Origin: Pyrenula massariospora
Taxonomy: Eukaryota; Ascomycota; Eurotiomycetes; Pyrenulales; Pyrenulaceae
Assembly: GCA_021030905.1 (NCBI GenBank)
Contig: JAGFMI010000011.1
Span: 1,116,001-1,180,000, forward strand
Direction of reading: 5' to 3'
DNA: 64,000 nt
Part shown: positions 34,530 through 44,677 of the stretch, one piece after another
Numbering within the stretch: position 1 is the stretch's first letter
Layout: each line of letters begins with the position of its first letter
Notes under the pieces: generated by a model
What the model was told of the DNA's origin: nothing
Seen by the model: only the letters and a program-made list of their open reading frames with translations
Database searches by the model: none
Program-made: the position numbers and the translations under genes

Positions 34530-34622
34530 CCTGGGTATCAGAAGTCATGGTGCACTCTACTGTTAGGATTGGTGCTTGTCTAGTCTATTATTGTATGAAC
34601 TATGACTTCTGATATCTGGAGG
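34530..34622. mobile_element. MITE-like terminal-inverted-repeat element, diverged copy 3
   Basis: A unit of about 93 bp with inverted ends CCTGGGTATCAGAAGTCAT and, from the right end, CCTCCAGATATCAGAAGTCAT. The core TATCAGAAGTC is that of copies 1 and 2. The interior is AT-richer, and the CpG-containing positions of the other copies read TG or CA here. It lies about 170 bp upstream of the alkyltransferase start and may be part of its promoter. Confidence 0.5.
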
Positions 34623-34793
34623 TCAATCTCTAAGGTGGAGTGGGTGTTGTAAGCAATTGCTCTTGCGCACGGACCACACATGGATAGATTGGTAGGGGGA
34701 AGGTGACGTAGGTAGACAATCTTTTCCTCCTGTCACGTCCGTTGTTTTGTGCTTTTGAATTTCTAGCATAGACAAAGGTCCTTCTGTGGCGGC

Positions 34794-35687
34794 ATGCTTG
34801 TACGAGCTGAGCTTGAAGCTGCCTGGAAGAAGCTTTATACCGGTACTCTGCCCGCTAAAGCGAAAGCTCGCGATCCAGCTCAGAGAAAATGGCCGGTCGC
34901 ATTGGACCATTGTTTTGCGCGAATTATTCTGGATAACACGGTTGGTGCAGGGAAAGAACCATGGACGAAGGTGTTGAAGTCTCCAGCGGTCAAGAACATG
35001 ACGCGTTCTCAGCTCCAAGCCTGCCTCGAGCTTGGGGAGCAGATAGAGCGTGGCGATGTTGACCTAGTTGAATTGGATAAAAGGAGCTTGGCTGCAAGGG
35101 GGACTGGAAAGAATAAATACAAGAAGAATGAAGGTGTCAGCAATGGGACTCTGGCGGACGTCGCCGTGACAGCTGGCAAGAGAAAGATAGATGCAGTTGT
35201 TACCGGAGGATCTGAGGCAAAACAGCCAAAAAAGCGCCAGACTTCGCTTTCTTTCGAACGCTTCTCAGGGCTAGCTCCCCTACCGTCTCCTCCAGATTCC
35301 GAGGTATCTCCTGATCACACAGTGATTCTTGATAGAATCAACTCACATCCACAACTTACCTCGTTCCGTAAGCGCCTCTACTCAACTTTGATGTCTGTCC
35401 CACGTGGTCGCTATACTACCTATGCCGCCTTATCCGACTGCCTGAACTCTTCTGCCAGAGCTGTGGGCAACGGCATGCGAAATAACCCTTTTGCGCCTGA
35501 CGTACCCTGCCATAGGGTTCTTGCAAGCGACCGGTCAATCGGCGGATTTGGAGGCAGCTGGGGCAAAGATGGGAAGCACGCTGAGAAGAAAATTGGTCTC
35601 CTGAAGAGCGAAGGCGTTAGATTCGATAGCAGTGGTAAAGCGCTTGGGGACCCGTTCCGAAATTTAACGACACTCTCCGGAAATTGA
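34794..35687 (+). CDS. Alkylguanine-DNA alkyltransferase-like protein with extra N-terminal domain
   Basis: Single exon, 297 aa. The C-terminal part (about 185-295) is the DNA-binding/active-site domain of O6-alkylguanine-DNA alkyltransferases: YSTLMSVPRGRYTTYAALSD, a helix-turn-helix with an Arg-finger region SSARAVGNGMRNNPFAP, and the catalytic PCHRV with acceptor Cys239. A true Cys (not Trp) argues for a suicide repair enzyme, not an alkyltransferase-like protein. The N-terminal ~100 residues are a different domain (WKKLYTGTLP, RKWPVALDHCFARIILDN, AVKNMTRSQLQACLELGEQI) that resembles, from memory, short stand-alone proteins of bacteria and fungi with unknown role. A Lys-rich linker joins them. 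The usual RNase-H-like N-domain of this enzyme family is absent. Confidence 0.85.
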   Translation: MLVRAELEAAWKKLYTGTLPAKAKARDPAQRKWPVALDHCFARIILDNTVGAGKEPWTKVLKSPAVKNMTRSQLQACLELGEQIERGDVDLVELDKRSLAARGTGKNKYKKNEGVSNGTLADVAVTAGKRKIDAVVTGGSEAKQPKKRQTSLSFERFSGLAPLPSPPDSEVSPDHTVILDRINSHPQLTSFRKRLYSTLMSVPRGRYTTYAALSDCLNSSARAVGNGMRNNPFAPDVPCHRVLASDRSIGGFGGSWGKDGKHAEKKIGLLKSEGVRFDSSGKALGDPFRNLTTLSGN

Positions 35688-36602
35688 CCAAACTGATGCA
35701 TCTTTGAGCTGACAGAAATCACCCATATGCCTCGATACCTTGAATGCTTCGATCGACAACATTAAAGATGGACTATTGAGAGAGTGTTTCCTCCGTATAC
35801 CTGGTCGTGATGTCCATTGTGGAAATTGGATACGTTGACAGCTATCAAATGATCTGATAGGCTACCGAAATACCACTAAGAAGTATGTCAGAAAGTGAAG
35901 CTGTATGAGATACTTGAGGATTCAAAACACCACGATCTCGACCCTGTCTTTCCTTACGGCTTCCCGGGTGGCTGGAAGTATAGGTCCTCTCAATTAGCAC
36001 GACGAGGTCAAGACGAGGGGCCTCGCTGCACTACAGGAGTAGGCCATGTACATGCTAAAGATATTGGAAGCTTTCCAAGGTGAACAGTGTCAAGGGATGC
36101 ATATTCTACTCAGAATCCTAGGCGCAGAGCGGAAGGACATGATCGAGTGGTACGAAAATAATTGGACCAACAAAGTTCCACATGGTCTTTGGGGGGACAA
36201 GATTATTGACTTGAACAGTGAGCTTGTCGATTGGAAATTCGACATAATGAGACGAAGCGCGTAAACTCGGAATTAGAGTGCCTTGTGCTGTATGACTTAC
36301 ATCAGCATATCAGTGCAGGGCCTCGCCTCGACCAATCAAGCCCTATGAGCGACTTTGGCACATGCGAGAAGCTTGCGGTAGACTATTCTAACATCTAAGC
36401 TTGGCTAGATGCTAGCATGGTAGCTCCCCGAAACTTTGAAGTTTCTAAGATCTACTAAACGGGAGAATTGAGAGGCCCATTGAGAGGGTATAACACATCC
36501 GATTGTTTCGAATTGAAGTTTGGATTGGATAAATGCCACTATTTTATGTTCTGCGTGGTAGATCCACCAACTCAGCGAGCTCGGAACTTATTACTAAATG
36601 GC
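35688..36602. other. Intergenic with a possible gene remnant
   Basis: On the + strand, 35895-36083 (HHDLDPVFPYGFPGGWKYRS) and 36046-36264 (ERKDMIEWYENNWTNKVPHG ... DWKFDIMRRSA) read like protein but in different phases. No phase-consistent splice joins them. They may be a decayed gene. The rest holds nothing recognised. Confidence 0.25.
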
Positions 36603-37790
36603 TCATGGTAGTATCGTCACCTTTCTCAATGTGTCGTACCAATTTCCGATGCCAGAAATCCTGACCGCAGGCTCCAGAGCAGGCTCTTGCACATGCTCCC
36701 AACCATCGCCGTCATTATTCCGATCCAGAACAACCCAGTCAGTTTCTTGATCAGCGGCGATTCGTTCACTGTGTGTATCCGCTCCTGGATCCTTCGCCGC
36801 CATTTCTTCCGGGGCTGTAGAAGTTTGCTTTGACTTGGCTTCATGCGAGTTTCTCGAGCGCTTCACGCCCTTCTTTTCGGTCTCGACTTGTATTTGTTCT
36901 TTGCTAAGGACCACATCATCCACTTTCGTCCTGGCCTCAACCTTCTCTGGGCCGGTCTCTCCACCTGAAACCTCACTGAAATGCCGCAGTAGGGTTCCAA
37001 GGGACTCGGCTTGACAAGATTTTGCAGTGTGGGGTGTTATGATGGGTCTGGGCGACCCTATGTTGGTCAAAGATTTTGCTTCCTTGTCAGAATCGGATTT
37101 GTCTCGCGAATTCTCTGTTGCGCATGCAGATGATGCTTTCGCTTGCGAATCTCGACCATGAACCTCGTTGGATTTACCCTCCGCGCCAGTTGGTTCAAAT
37201 TTCCCTTTTGAAGTCGGTGTGACCTGTTGCGGCTTCGAGGTCTTCGATAACATATGTAGTGATGCACTGCTTCGTGCGGCATCGACTTTCTTTAACACCT
37301 CGTTCAGAAATCGGGCTCTTAACAGATCATGTTTCGCGAGCTCTTTGCGTTTCTGTTCTTTCTCCGCTAATGTTAAACACCTATCAGCGTCCCCTTCTTC
37401 CTCCGTCCTGTACGGGGAGGGGGCATGGATCGGATTTTGCACGGTCTCATTTCTATGCACCTCTCTCGGCGTCAAAGACTGCATTTGCATTTGTTGGCGA
37501 CGCATTCTTTCGGTTGGACTAAGGTCCTCAGGTCGAACCGGAACCCCATCCTTCATGTAATACCCGTGTTCGAATACGCCGAAGTCATTTACATGTGTAT
37601 GCCATCCGCGAAAACCACACGGACACCAGACGCTTACTGGCGGTTCGCTTGAAGGTAACGGAGACTGGCAGCTTGCACGACCGTCAAATGACCACGGATC
37701 ATTATAGAAATATTCTGGTGGATCAAATATCTGTGGCTGCCACCCGCCTGGCATTTCATGGACTCCAGCATGAGAATAAGATCTGGACAT
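36603..37790 (-). CDS. Unrecognised protein, 395 aa, mostly disordered
   Basis: Single open frame. The N-terminal ~90 residues look folded and aromatic-rich (WQPQIFDPPEYFYNDPWSFD, VSVWCPCGFRGWHTHVNDFG), with a CxC...H...H arrangement that could bind metal. A coiled-coil-like Lys/Glu/Leu segment follows (LAEKEQKRKELAKHDLLRAR), then a long Ser/Lys/Glu-rich disordered part. The protein ends TDWVVLDRNNDGDGWEHVQE and GIGNWYDTLRKVTILP, which looks conserved. The overall look is that of a fungus-specific regulatory or scaffold protein; no family is recognised. Confidence 0.6.
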   Translation of the reverse strand: MSRSYSHAGVHEMPGGWQPQIFDPPEYFYNDPWSFDGRASCQSPLPSSEPPVSVWCPCGFRGWHTHVNDFGVFEHGYYMKDGVPVRPEDLSPTERMRRQQMQMQSLTPREVHRNETVQNPIHAPSPYRTEEEGDADRCLTLAEKEQKRKELAKHDLLRARFLNEVLKKVDAARSSASLHMLSKTSKPQQVTPTSKGKFEPTGAEGKSNEVHGRDSQAKASSACATENSRDKSDSDKEAKSLTNIGSPRPIITPHTAKSCQAESLGTLLRHFSEVSGGETGPEKVEARTKVDDVVLSKEQIQVETEKKGVKRSRNSHEAKSKQTSTAPEEMAAKDPGADTHSERIAADQETDWVVLDRNNDGDGWEHVQEPALEPAVRISGIGNWYDTLRKVTILP

Positions 37791-38854
37791 CTTGGAATGA
37801 CTAGCCAGAATTTAATCTCATTAATATTCTGCTCTCCGAGATTCCGTGCTCTGCTGGGCTCTCGCTTCGCCTTGCCAAAATCCCTAGCCGACAACTGGTA
37901 TAATCTTTTGGGATGTCGAGGTGGTAGGTGATAAACCGTGAGTGGTAAAGGGCTGAAGAGTCAACAACGGGCAAGAAAACAAAGACAAGGAGAGCGACTA
38001 GCCTTTAGGGAAGCTAGACGCAAGAAATCCACATTTTGCGTGGTAAAGTTCTTACATTTCTGGCTCAAGCTCTTGATTCCTCAGACCAGCCGCTAAGGTT
38101 TACGGAGATCCGATCACCCGTTGCACAAGGAAACCTCGAGGCTGGGAGTCGCTTATTCTGACAGATGCTCAGGCCAACATTTGTTGGTGGAGGATGCGAT
38201 TAGTAGCAAAATAGAGAATGTCTCCCTCGACTTCGACCGTTGGCAGCCTTGATCGCTTCGCGGTTTACCAATGCCATGAAATTGGGAGGCATTATCGAAA
38301 CAACTCTGCGCCAACTCGTTTCGAATGCGGCTAATCTAATTGTTGGGACGTGCTCAATATACGATCTTTAAGAAATATGAGGATAGATCTGTTCCCTTTG
38401 AATTCTTGGTAGTTTTGTATGCTCAGGGATTTACAAATTCAAGCGGCAGTCTGCTCACTGCTTTGCCCCTGCTCCTGATGGCTAGTTATGCCCATAGCTA
38501 TCGTTCGTAAAGGCGTGCCCTTTTGGTAACAGCAGAGCTCCCTTCAAAAAATCTAGTTGCGGATTTAATGGTACCTGCGGTGGTGAACGAGTGACTATGT
38601 TGAGCCACCTCCATGCTCTAACACCTGGCTCTAAAACCTGTAGAAGTCGTTCAGAGATTTAGGGATCCTCCCCACATCAAACAGCAGACTCTTGTAGAAG
38701 CTCCTCACTGTGGGCAATCTATCAAAGAAAGTGATGTGATCTTCAACCTTGGAAGATAGAGCTTTCTTGCAAAGACCATTTCAGCGAGGAAAAAAGCTCT
38801 TTAGGATAAGATATCGAAAGTACTTTCCCGCAACCTCGTCGCTTGGAGTCTTTG
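37791..38854. other. Intergenic, no gene seen
   Basis: No convincing open frame, repeat or RNA gene over about 1 kb. Confidence 0.5.
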
Positions 38855-39427
38855 CTAGAGACTAAGAATAACTCTAGCCACGTATACTGTGAAGATCCCA
38901 AAAGTGTTCTTCCACACAACCGGAGGCGAGGGTGTTTTGCCTGTAATCCTTGGAGCAATGTCGGACTGCGCCGCATAATGGTGCGTATGGCTATCAAAAT
39001 GATTGACGTAAGCTACGTTCTCCTGGTCGTCGTCGTTCATATCTCCCTCTTTGTTGTTCTTCCTCATTTCTTGCTTACGCAACCTGTAGATCTATTCCTC
39101 AGCCATGTCTGCTCTGTCATTCGCGTTCTCACTCAACCTATTTTCTAGATCTGACAGCATTGTAGCGATGCGATTGGAGTATTTCTCGACCATTCTGCTT
39201 AGAGCAAGCTTCCGGTTGAGATACATATTACTGTTTATAGAGGGTATGGACAAACTTGACATGCTGAAAAGACGCCCTGGGGGAGATGTAGAGCGGTGGC
39301 ACCATGCGAGACATTCAATTGATTTCCAATTTGCTGGGCTGAGGGGAAAGGTTTGAAAATGCGATCTGTTGAGGTAGCGAGGGACCGAGGGAAAGATCTG
39401 TGTGACGAGTGTAGGGATGTGCCTCAC
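38855..39427 (-). pseudogene. Two in-frame open segments separated by one stop
   Basis: On the - strand, 39427-39095 and 39091-38855 are in the same phase and are interrupted only by a TAG at 39094-39092. Around the stop the sequence looks like one continuous amphipathic helix (MLSDLENRLSENANDRADMA, then RLRKQEMRKNNKEGD), and it ends with a hydrophobic segment (WKNTFGIFTVYVARVILSL). No intron consistent with the phase removes the stop. It may be a recently broken gene, a gene with a shortened product, or chance. A separate hydrophobic frame lies upstream at 39474-39677. No family is recognised. Confidence 0.3.
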
Positions 39428-40005
39428 ATTATGCAGAATCAGGGCAATGCAACTGAAAGGATCAAGATGTCATTCAGAAGTCGGGAAATTCGTCATAGTG
39501 AAAAAGTGCTCGGAGTCTGGACGGGAACAGAGGCTCTCTAATTGGGCCCCATAGGTGAAGAATGTTACCATAAACGAAAGGCGTTGGCACTACCAAAAGT
39601 AGATTGAACACACTGATGAGAACATGAAGCAATCTCAGAGCGTATCTAGTAAGAAGGGAAAGTATCATGATTTCCACCTTTGTGTGAAATGATCGGTGTA
39701 ATAGCGGCTTGCAAATGTTTTTGATTTGTTGAAGTGTAGATCCATTTTAGTAGTTCTGAAAGCTTAGAGCCACTCGTATTTAGTCCACTAATATGGCTTT
39801 TGTAGGTGATGAGGAAGATTTATAATCAGATGTTCTCTGCTACCGTTGGCGCGTGCATTCTTGGTCTCTGTTCGGCAACGTGAGCACGACCTTTCGGCAA
39901 CCGAATTGTGGATAGACCTTTAACTCCACACCGTTTCCATGAGCGTCGCTCCTCCACGATGCAGTCCCAACTCTTGATCAGAAACTTCCATGTGATGCTC
40001 GGTGT
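39428..40005. other. Gap with a small hydrophobic minus-strand frame
   Basis: The frame 39474-39677 (67 aa, - strand) has a strongly hydrophobic stretch (HVLISVFNLLLVVPTPFVYG) and could be an exon of a gene related to the segment at 38855-39427, but the phases differ. Otherwise empty. Confidence 0.3.
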
Positions 40006-41331
40006 TTATTGAAAGAACTTCTTGTATTGTGCCTTTTGCTTCTTTTCCTGCTCTTGTATGCGCTTCTTCACTGCTTGAATTTCCTGATTAATACCCGCGT
40101 CTGATGGGTGTAGCTTGGCTGCCATTTCGAGATCCTTCAACCCTTCATCTTCGTCCTTTAATCCAACCCTTGCTTTTCCTCGTCGAAAATAAGCCTTTGA
40201 CTTATCTGAATCTTTGGTCTCCGATGTTATTGCCTCAATTGCGAAGCCGCCCCATTTCTCGCCTTCATCAAACCGATCCGATTTGATCGCTAGGAGAGCA
40301 GAGTTGCTATGCAATGTGAAGCGCAATCTTTTCAAGTTCAGACCGAGATCCTTTGGATCATTTTCATTGGCATCAGGGTATTCGTTCAAATATCGGAGGG
40401 CCTTCTGGTATTTTTCAATGCCGGTCTCGAGGTCGCCACTCTTGAACGCCTTATTACCGATTTCTTTCAGCTCTTCCGCAATCTTGTAGTATTCCTCGCC
40501 TTTCATATCCTCGCCCTGGTCGTCAGGGAAGTCTTCATATGGGTCACCAGTGGGGTCTGCCTTCTTTTCCGTTGCTGATACAAATGCCGATCCAGATAGC
40601 TGACCACAGTCAGCGACTTTGACCTCTCGTGTTGGCTTGTCCGACTGCGTGGGGAGGTTCTCGATCTTGCGAACTATGTTCTTGCCGTTGATGACTTCAC
40701 CAAATACTACGTGCTTGCCATCGAGGTGAGGAGTGGGCACGGTGGTAGTGAAGAACTGTGAGCCGTTGGTCCCAGGGCCAGAGTTTGCCATGGAAAGTAG
40801 GAAAGGCTTCTCGTGCTTAAGCTCGAAATTTTCGTCATCGAATTTCTCGCCATAGATGGACTCGCCTCCCGTCCCGTTGAACGCAGTGAAGTCACCACCT
40901 TGGATCATGAATTGCTTGATGACTCGATGAAAAATAGAGCCTGCCTGGTTCTCAGCCTCGGAATACATGAAGTGTAGAAAACTTAAGCTGACCTCGGTAG
41001 CTCAGCTGCTTGCCCTGTTTTCCGAGCCCTTTCTCTCCTGTACAAAGGGCGCGAAAGTTTTCTGCAGTTTTAGGTACGACTGGGGACTGGGTAAGCTAGG
41101 CGGAAAGGTACTTGGGCAGCAGGACAGACCGTCATTGTACTGACGACATAGGGTTAGCAGCGGAGGTGCATTTGGATCGAGATCTTACAAGCTCAAAGAC
41201 AATTCGTCCTTCAGGCTTGCCTCCGATTGTGATATCGAAGAAGACACGAGGCCGCCCTGAAGCAATTAGCAAAAGGGAAACAAAAACGCTTGGAGCGGCT
41301 GAAATGGCCCACCATTCGAAGCTTCTGCCAT
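40006..41331 (-). CDS. Cyclophilin-40 peptidyl-prolyl isomerase with TPR domain
   Basis: Five exons on the - strand (41313..41331, 41189..41256, 41130..41139, 40993..41079, 40006..40940) give 372 aa. Residues 1-170 are a cyclophilin domain ([58 protein letters not shown] with the catalytic Arg, [20 protein letters not shown]). Residues about 210-350 are three TPR repeats ([40 protein letters not shown]), followed by a Lys/Gln-rich calmodulin-like tail. It is an Hsp90 co-chaperone of the Cpr6/Cpr7/CYP40 type in the cytosol. Exon 3 is only 10 nt and encodes Y-N-D plus one base. It is required to restore [15 protein letters not shown], the conserved sequence. Confidence 0.93.
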
Positions 41332-41867
41332 GCTGATGCAAGAAAGGTAACAAGAGAAGACTCGGTTCACCGGATAGGGTTATACAAAGGAAATCTAGGA
41401 GTTTCGGACTCTTTCTGTATTCAGGCTCGGTCTTGCTAAAGGTAACTATGAGAGATACCTCAAGTCGGCGCCGACATCCTCGAGGCTGTAATGTGGGGGG
41501 GTGTGTGGGAAAGGCAAACAAGGCAAACCAGCTTTCCAGCCTCGTGCTTGTATTCGATGCTTGGCAAATGACGACGCCACCAATAGATAGTAGTAAGCGC
41601 TGTGCTCTTTGCGTTCTATTGATTCAAAGGTAATTGATGGGCATATTTTAGAAGTCCTATCTACCATTGAAGGTTGTGTGTATTTGCTGCTTACCAATCC
41701 GACTCAGGGAATCTAGGAGGTTGAGTTTGCGATCTTCTCTTGACTCGTAGTCCTTGTGACCCATGATAAAACAATGTCGTGGAAGCATTTTCAACATTGC
41801 TATAACAAGTCCGATTGCGAAGGCATCCCAGAGCTTTCCTCGTTAAATTACGTCTCTGACCATTGCA
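41332..41867. other. Promoter-side gap between cyclophilin-40 and formamidase
   Basis: 536 bp upstream of cyclophilin-40 and downstream of the formamidase stop. The short frames have no motif. No heat-shock element is claimed. Confidence 0.5.
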
Positions 41868-43317
41868 TTATCCCGTGATAGGGCATGATCCCATATCAAG
41901 CTTCTTTGCCGGCCCTGACGGAGAAATATCAAAATCAAAGATGTCCATCGGCACGCCCATGGTGGTGCAGGCATTCGGAATCTGAAATGTTGTTAGTCAA
42001 TGTTAGCTTGAATATAGAGTTAATATATCAGTACATCAACAATGCCAGCAATGTGACCTTCAACTGGCGCACAACTGAGAAGCAAGTAGATCTGGTAGTC
42101 ACTGTATCCGAATCGTCTTAAGTACTCGATCACACGGAGAGACGTAGCCTTGTAGGCCACGTAGGTATCCATGAAGTACTGCTTGCCTTGCTCATCAACG
42201 CTGAATCCCTCAAATGTTAGATATCGACCGGGACCAAACTGTGGTTGCACAGGACCTTGGTGAAAGATAGGTGATTTCATGCCCAGATCTGCGATGCCGT
42301 TCTTCATAACCGTAAACTTGATCGTAATTTCGCCAGCCATCTCGATAGCTCCGCAGAAAGAAATCTCACCATCACCCTCTGTCAATTGTTAGGGTGAACG
42401 GATCAAGGCAAGTGGAGCGAAGAAGACCTACGGGAGAAATGCAAATCGCCCACACTGAACTTGGCACCCTTGACGTGGACAGGAAGGTAGACCTTGCTCC
42501 CACGGGAGAGGTTCTTGATATCACAATTTCCTCCATGCTCTGGTCGACCGGGAATTGTTCTCGCGCCTTCCTTACCGATCTTCTCTTTGATCGCTGAGTC
42601 CGTTTCGGACCCGGAATGGCAGTTGGTTGGCTCTGGCGGTTGTGCGACCGGTCTATCGAGCGTGCTGGCTGCAATAAGTTCACCCTCTCGCTTGTTCCAT
42701 GTTGCTAGAACTTCGGGTGAGGGAGCACAACCGAGAATGCCCGGATGTATCAAACCAGCAAATCGGACATGCGGAATATGTCGTGAAGAGCAAAAGATTC
42801 CTTCAAAATCCCAAATCGCTTTGGCGGCTTTGGGGTAGTGGTCATCAAGGAAGCCACCGCCATTCTCTCGTGCAAAGACTCCGGTAAAACCCCATGGGTG
42901 CTCTTGAAGCGGCTGCACGTCTTGAATTTCTGCTATGAGAATGTCCCCTGGCTCTGCAGTCTCTATCTCGAACGGCCCCGACAGATAATGAACCTTGGTA
43001 AGGTCGACATTCTTGACATCGTCGGCCGAATCGTTGTTACCAATCTGGCCGCCCGTCCAGTCAACGCATTGTATTTTGACCACTTCTCCATTCTTGATTG
43101 AGCCACAAAATGGAACTTTTGGGGAAAGCTCGTTAGTGGATCACGTGCTCGCATCAAAACCTCCTAATAGCGTACCGTCGGGATGCCATCTATTCTGAAG
43201 GGGAAGTCAGATGAGTGCATACGGTCTGGATAGGGCTTTTACGTGAAAATACGGCTGCTCAGAAGCTGGCTTTTTCAAGTCAACCTTCAATGCAGTCCGG
43301 ATTGGTCCAAGCCCCAT
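41868..43317 (-). CDS. Formamidase (acetamidase/formamidase family)
   Basis: Five exons (43243..43317, 43176..43194, 42432..43115, 42035..42378, 41868..41981) give 411 aa, the normal length for fungal formamidases. It hydrolyses formamide to formate and ammonia, in cytosolic nitrogen scavenging. Family landmarks are HNRWHPD, NGEVVKIQCVDWTGGQIGNN, YLSGPFEIETAEPGDIL, ENGGGFLDDHYPKAAKAIWD, HPGILGCAPSPE, FSVGDLHFSQGDGEISFCGA and VDIPNACTTMGVPMDIFDFD. Exon 2 is only 19 nt (NRWHPD plus one base). Splicing at the 42432/42378 junction restores HFSQGDGE; the unspliced frame runs into unrelated sequence. It lies in a co-directional row with cyclophilin-40 and D-aminoacyl-tRNA deacylase, but the functions are unrelated. 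Confidence 0.94.
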
Positions 43318-44677
43318 TGTTGTCAATTTTCAAGAGTCAAGCTGCTTTGACAGAAATATTTGTCAACCAAAGATAAAATCAAAAACAGAGAGTGTTGTAA
43401 GTGAATGAACAGTCAAAGGAAACGGAAGCAAAGCAAGGTCATGAGGCGGGGAAGCGTTGATAGCTATGACGATACCCCGCAGGCTCGCATTTCACCCAAG
43501 TGAGAGTTGATGCTAGCAGTGAGCTTTTGCCGAGAGGACGTCCGTTGAGCCGTCTTTGGAGGTTCGCTTTACGCGTTTCCATCATGCGTGTCAATTCGTG
43601 TCACTGATAAGCCCTCGAGCAAGTCTATTAGGCGGAGGCGTGAGTGGATGAGGGGAAGCGCGGGGAGTCTGGCCGCTGAATTAGTCCGCCTTAGGAAGCC
43701 CGCAGATGCTCGCCAGCCTCGCGCCTGTCGACAGATCATAAAGCCTTGTCGGGATAAGAATAGGGACGAAGTTGCGGTTTCTTGGTGATACGAAAACGGC
43801 TCACGAAGCCCCAGCCTTGCTCTCCTAGGTGACCCCCCTCCCTTAGCTGGGCTCTGAGCGGTAGCTCAGCGAACCGCACGCCGCCAGGGTCACCACGATG
43901 ATCCCTGGTCCGCCTTACCTGCGCAGTTCTCAAGCGAAAGACCTCTTGAATTAAAGAGCCGGTGAGACGCATGCTCTAGCACCGGAGAGCCTCAACCGAA
44001 AGACACTAGCACAACGATCAGGTACTAGCCCAATTTGAAGAATCTGACGATCTCAATTCAGAAAGTGTTGGTCGGGCAGATTTCAGCCTTTCGAAAGTAG
44101 TAAATAAGCGATCTTCACGGCTTTGTAAACCCTTTATGAATGATTCATCTCACCGTGGCGGTACAAGTTTTAATTTTTGATGACACCCACTTTCCCGTTA
44201 GGATTCCAATTGCCGACATGGCCCCCCTGCTGACAGATCTTTGATTCACGTTCATTGTGAACAAAATAAGGCTGACACGGAACGATATTTGCAGAGACCG
44301 TGGAATTAAATGAGCGCATCACCCCTTTCCGCTAGCGAATCGAAGGTTTTTAATGTCATTGGCCCGGGTTGGTGGATGCCGTGTCACACAAAGCATCGGT
44401 ATGCTAGACAAACAGGTGGCAGGCAATTTGCGACTAGTGTAACCCAGGCGGGTACTTAGAGAGAATTAACAGGGCGCACAACACGAAACCTTAACGAACT
44501 TACTCTGGGTCCTTCACGGAGCTTCGCGGCTTAAGAGAATGGTGGGCTCGATCGACATACATCTCTGGACTAACAGGGCCCACGTGGGCATGACAGAGGG
44601 TCTGACAACCTTGAATCCAAGACATGCAGGACCATGCAGTAGTTTGCGACATTTTAACATCGTGTCCGGCCGTGGTA
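43318..44677. other. Intergenic, no protein gene; contains a hairpin cluster
   Basis: 1.36 kb upstream of formamidase and downstream of the deacylase stop. It has no convincing coding frame. A dense patch of inverted repeats lies at 43807-43985 and is listed separately. The rest is AT-rich, especially 44100-44340. Confidence 0.5.
43807..43985. repeat. Cluster of short perfect inverted repeats (possible structured RNA or DNA)
   Basis: Within 180 nt there are several perfect stems: CTGAGC-GGTA-GCTCAG (43854-43869), CCAGGG/CCCTGG (43884-43908), TCAAG/CTTGA (43930-43949), CCGGTG/CACCGG (43959-43985), and AGCCCCAG/CTGGGCT with one bulge (43807-43853). A longer-range stem, GGTGACC (43828-43834) with GGTCACC (43888-43894), spans 67 nt and competes with the CCAGGG hairpin. 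The patch is GC-rich against AT-rich flanks. No tRNA B box, snoRNA box pair or known ribozyme core was recognised. It could be an unannotated ncRNA, a decayed element or chance. Confidence 0.35.

Noticed and set aside
43828-43894. tRNA-sized stem (GGTGACC ... GGTCACC, 67 nt) with a TAGCTCAG-like box
   Set aside because: On neither strand do a D arm, anticodon arm and T arm fall at tRNA spacing, and there is no GGTTCGA-type B box. Reported only as structured DNA or RNA.
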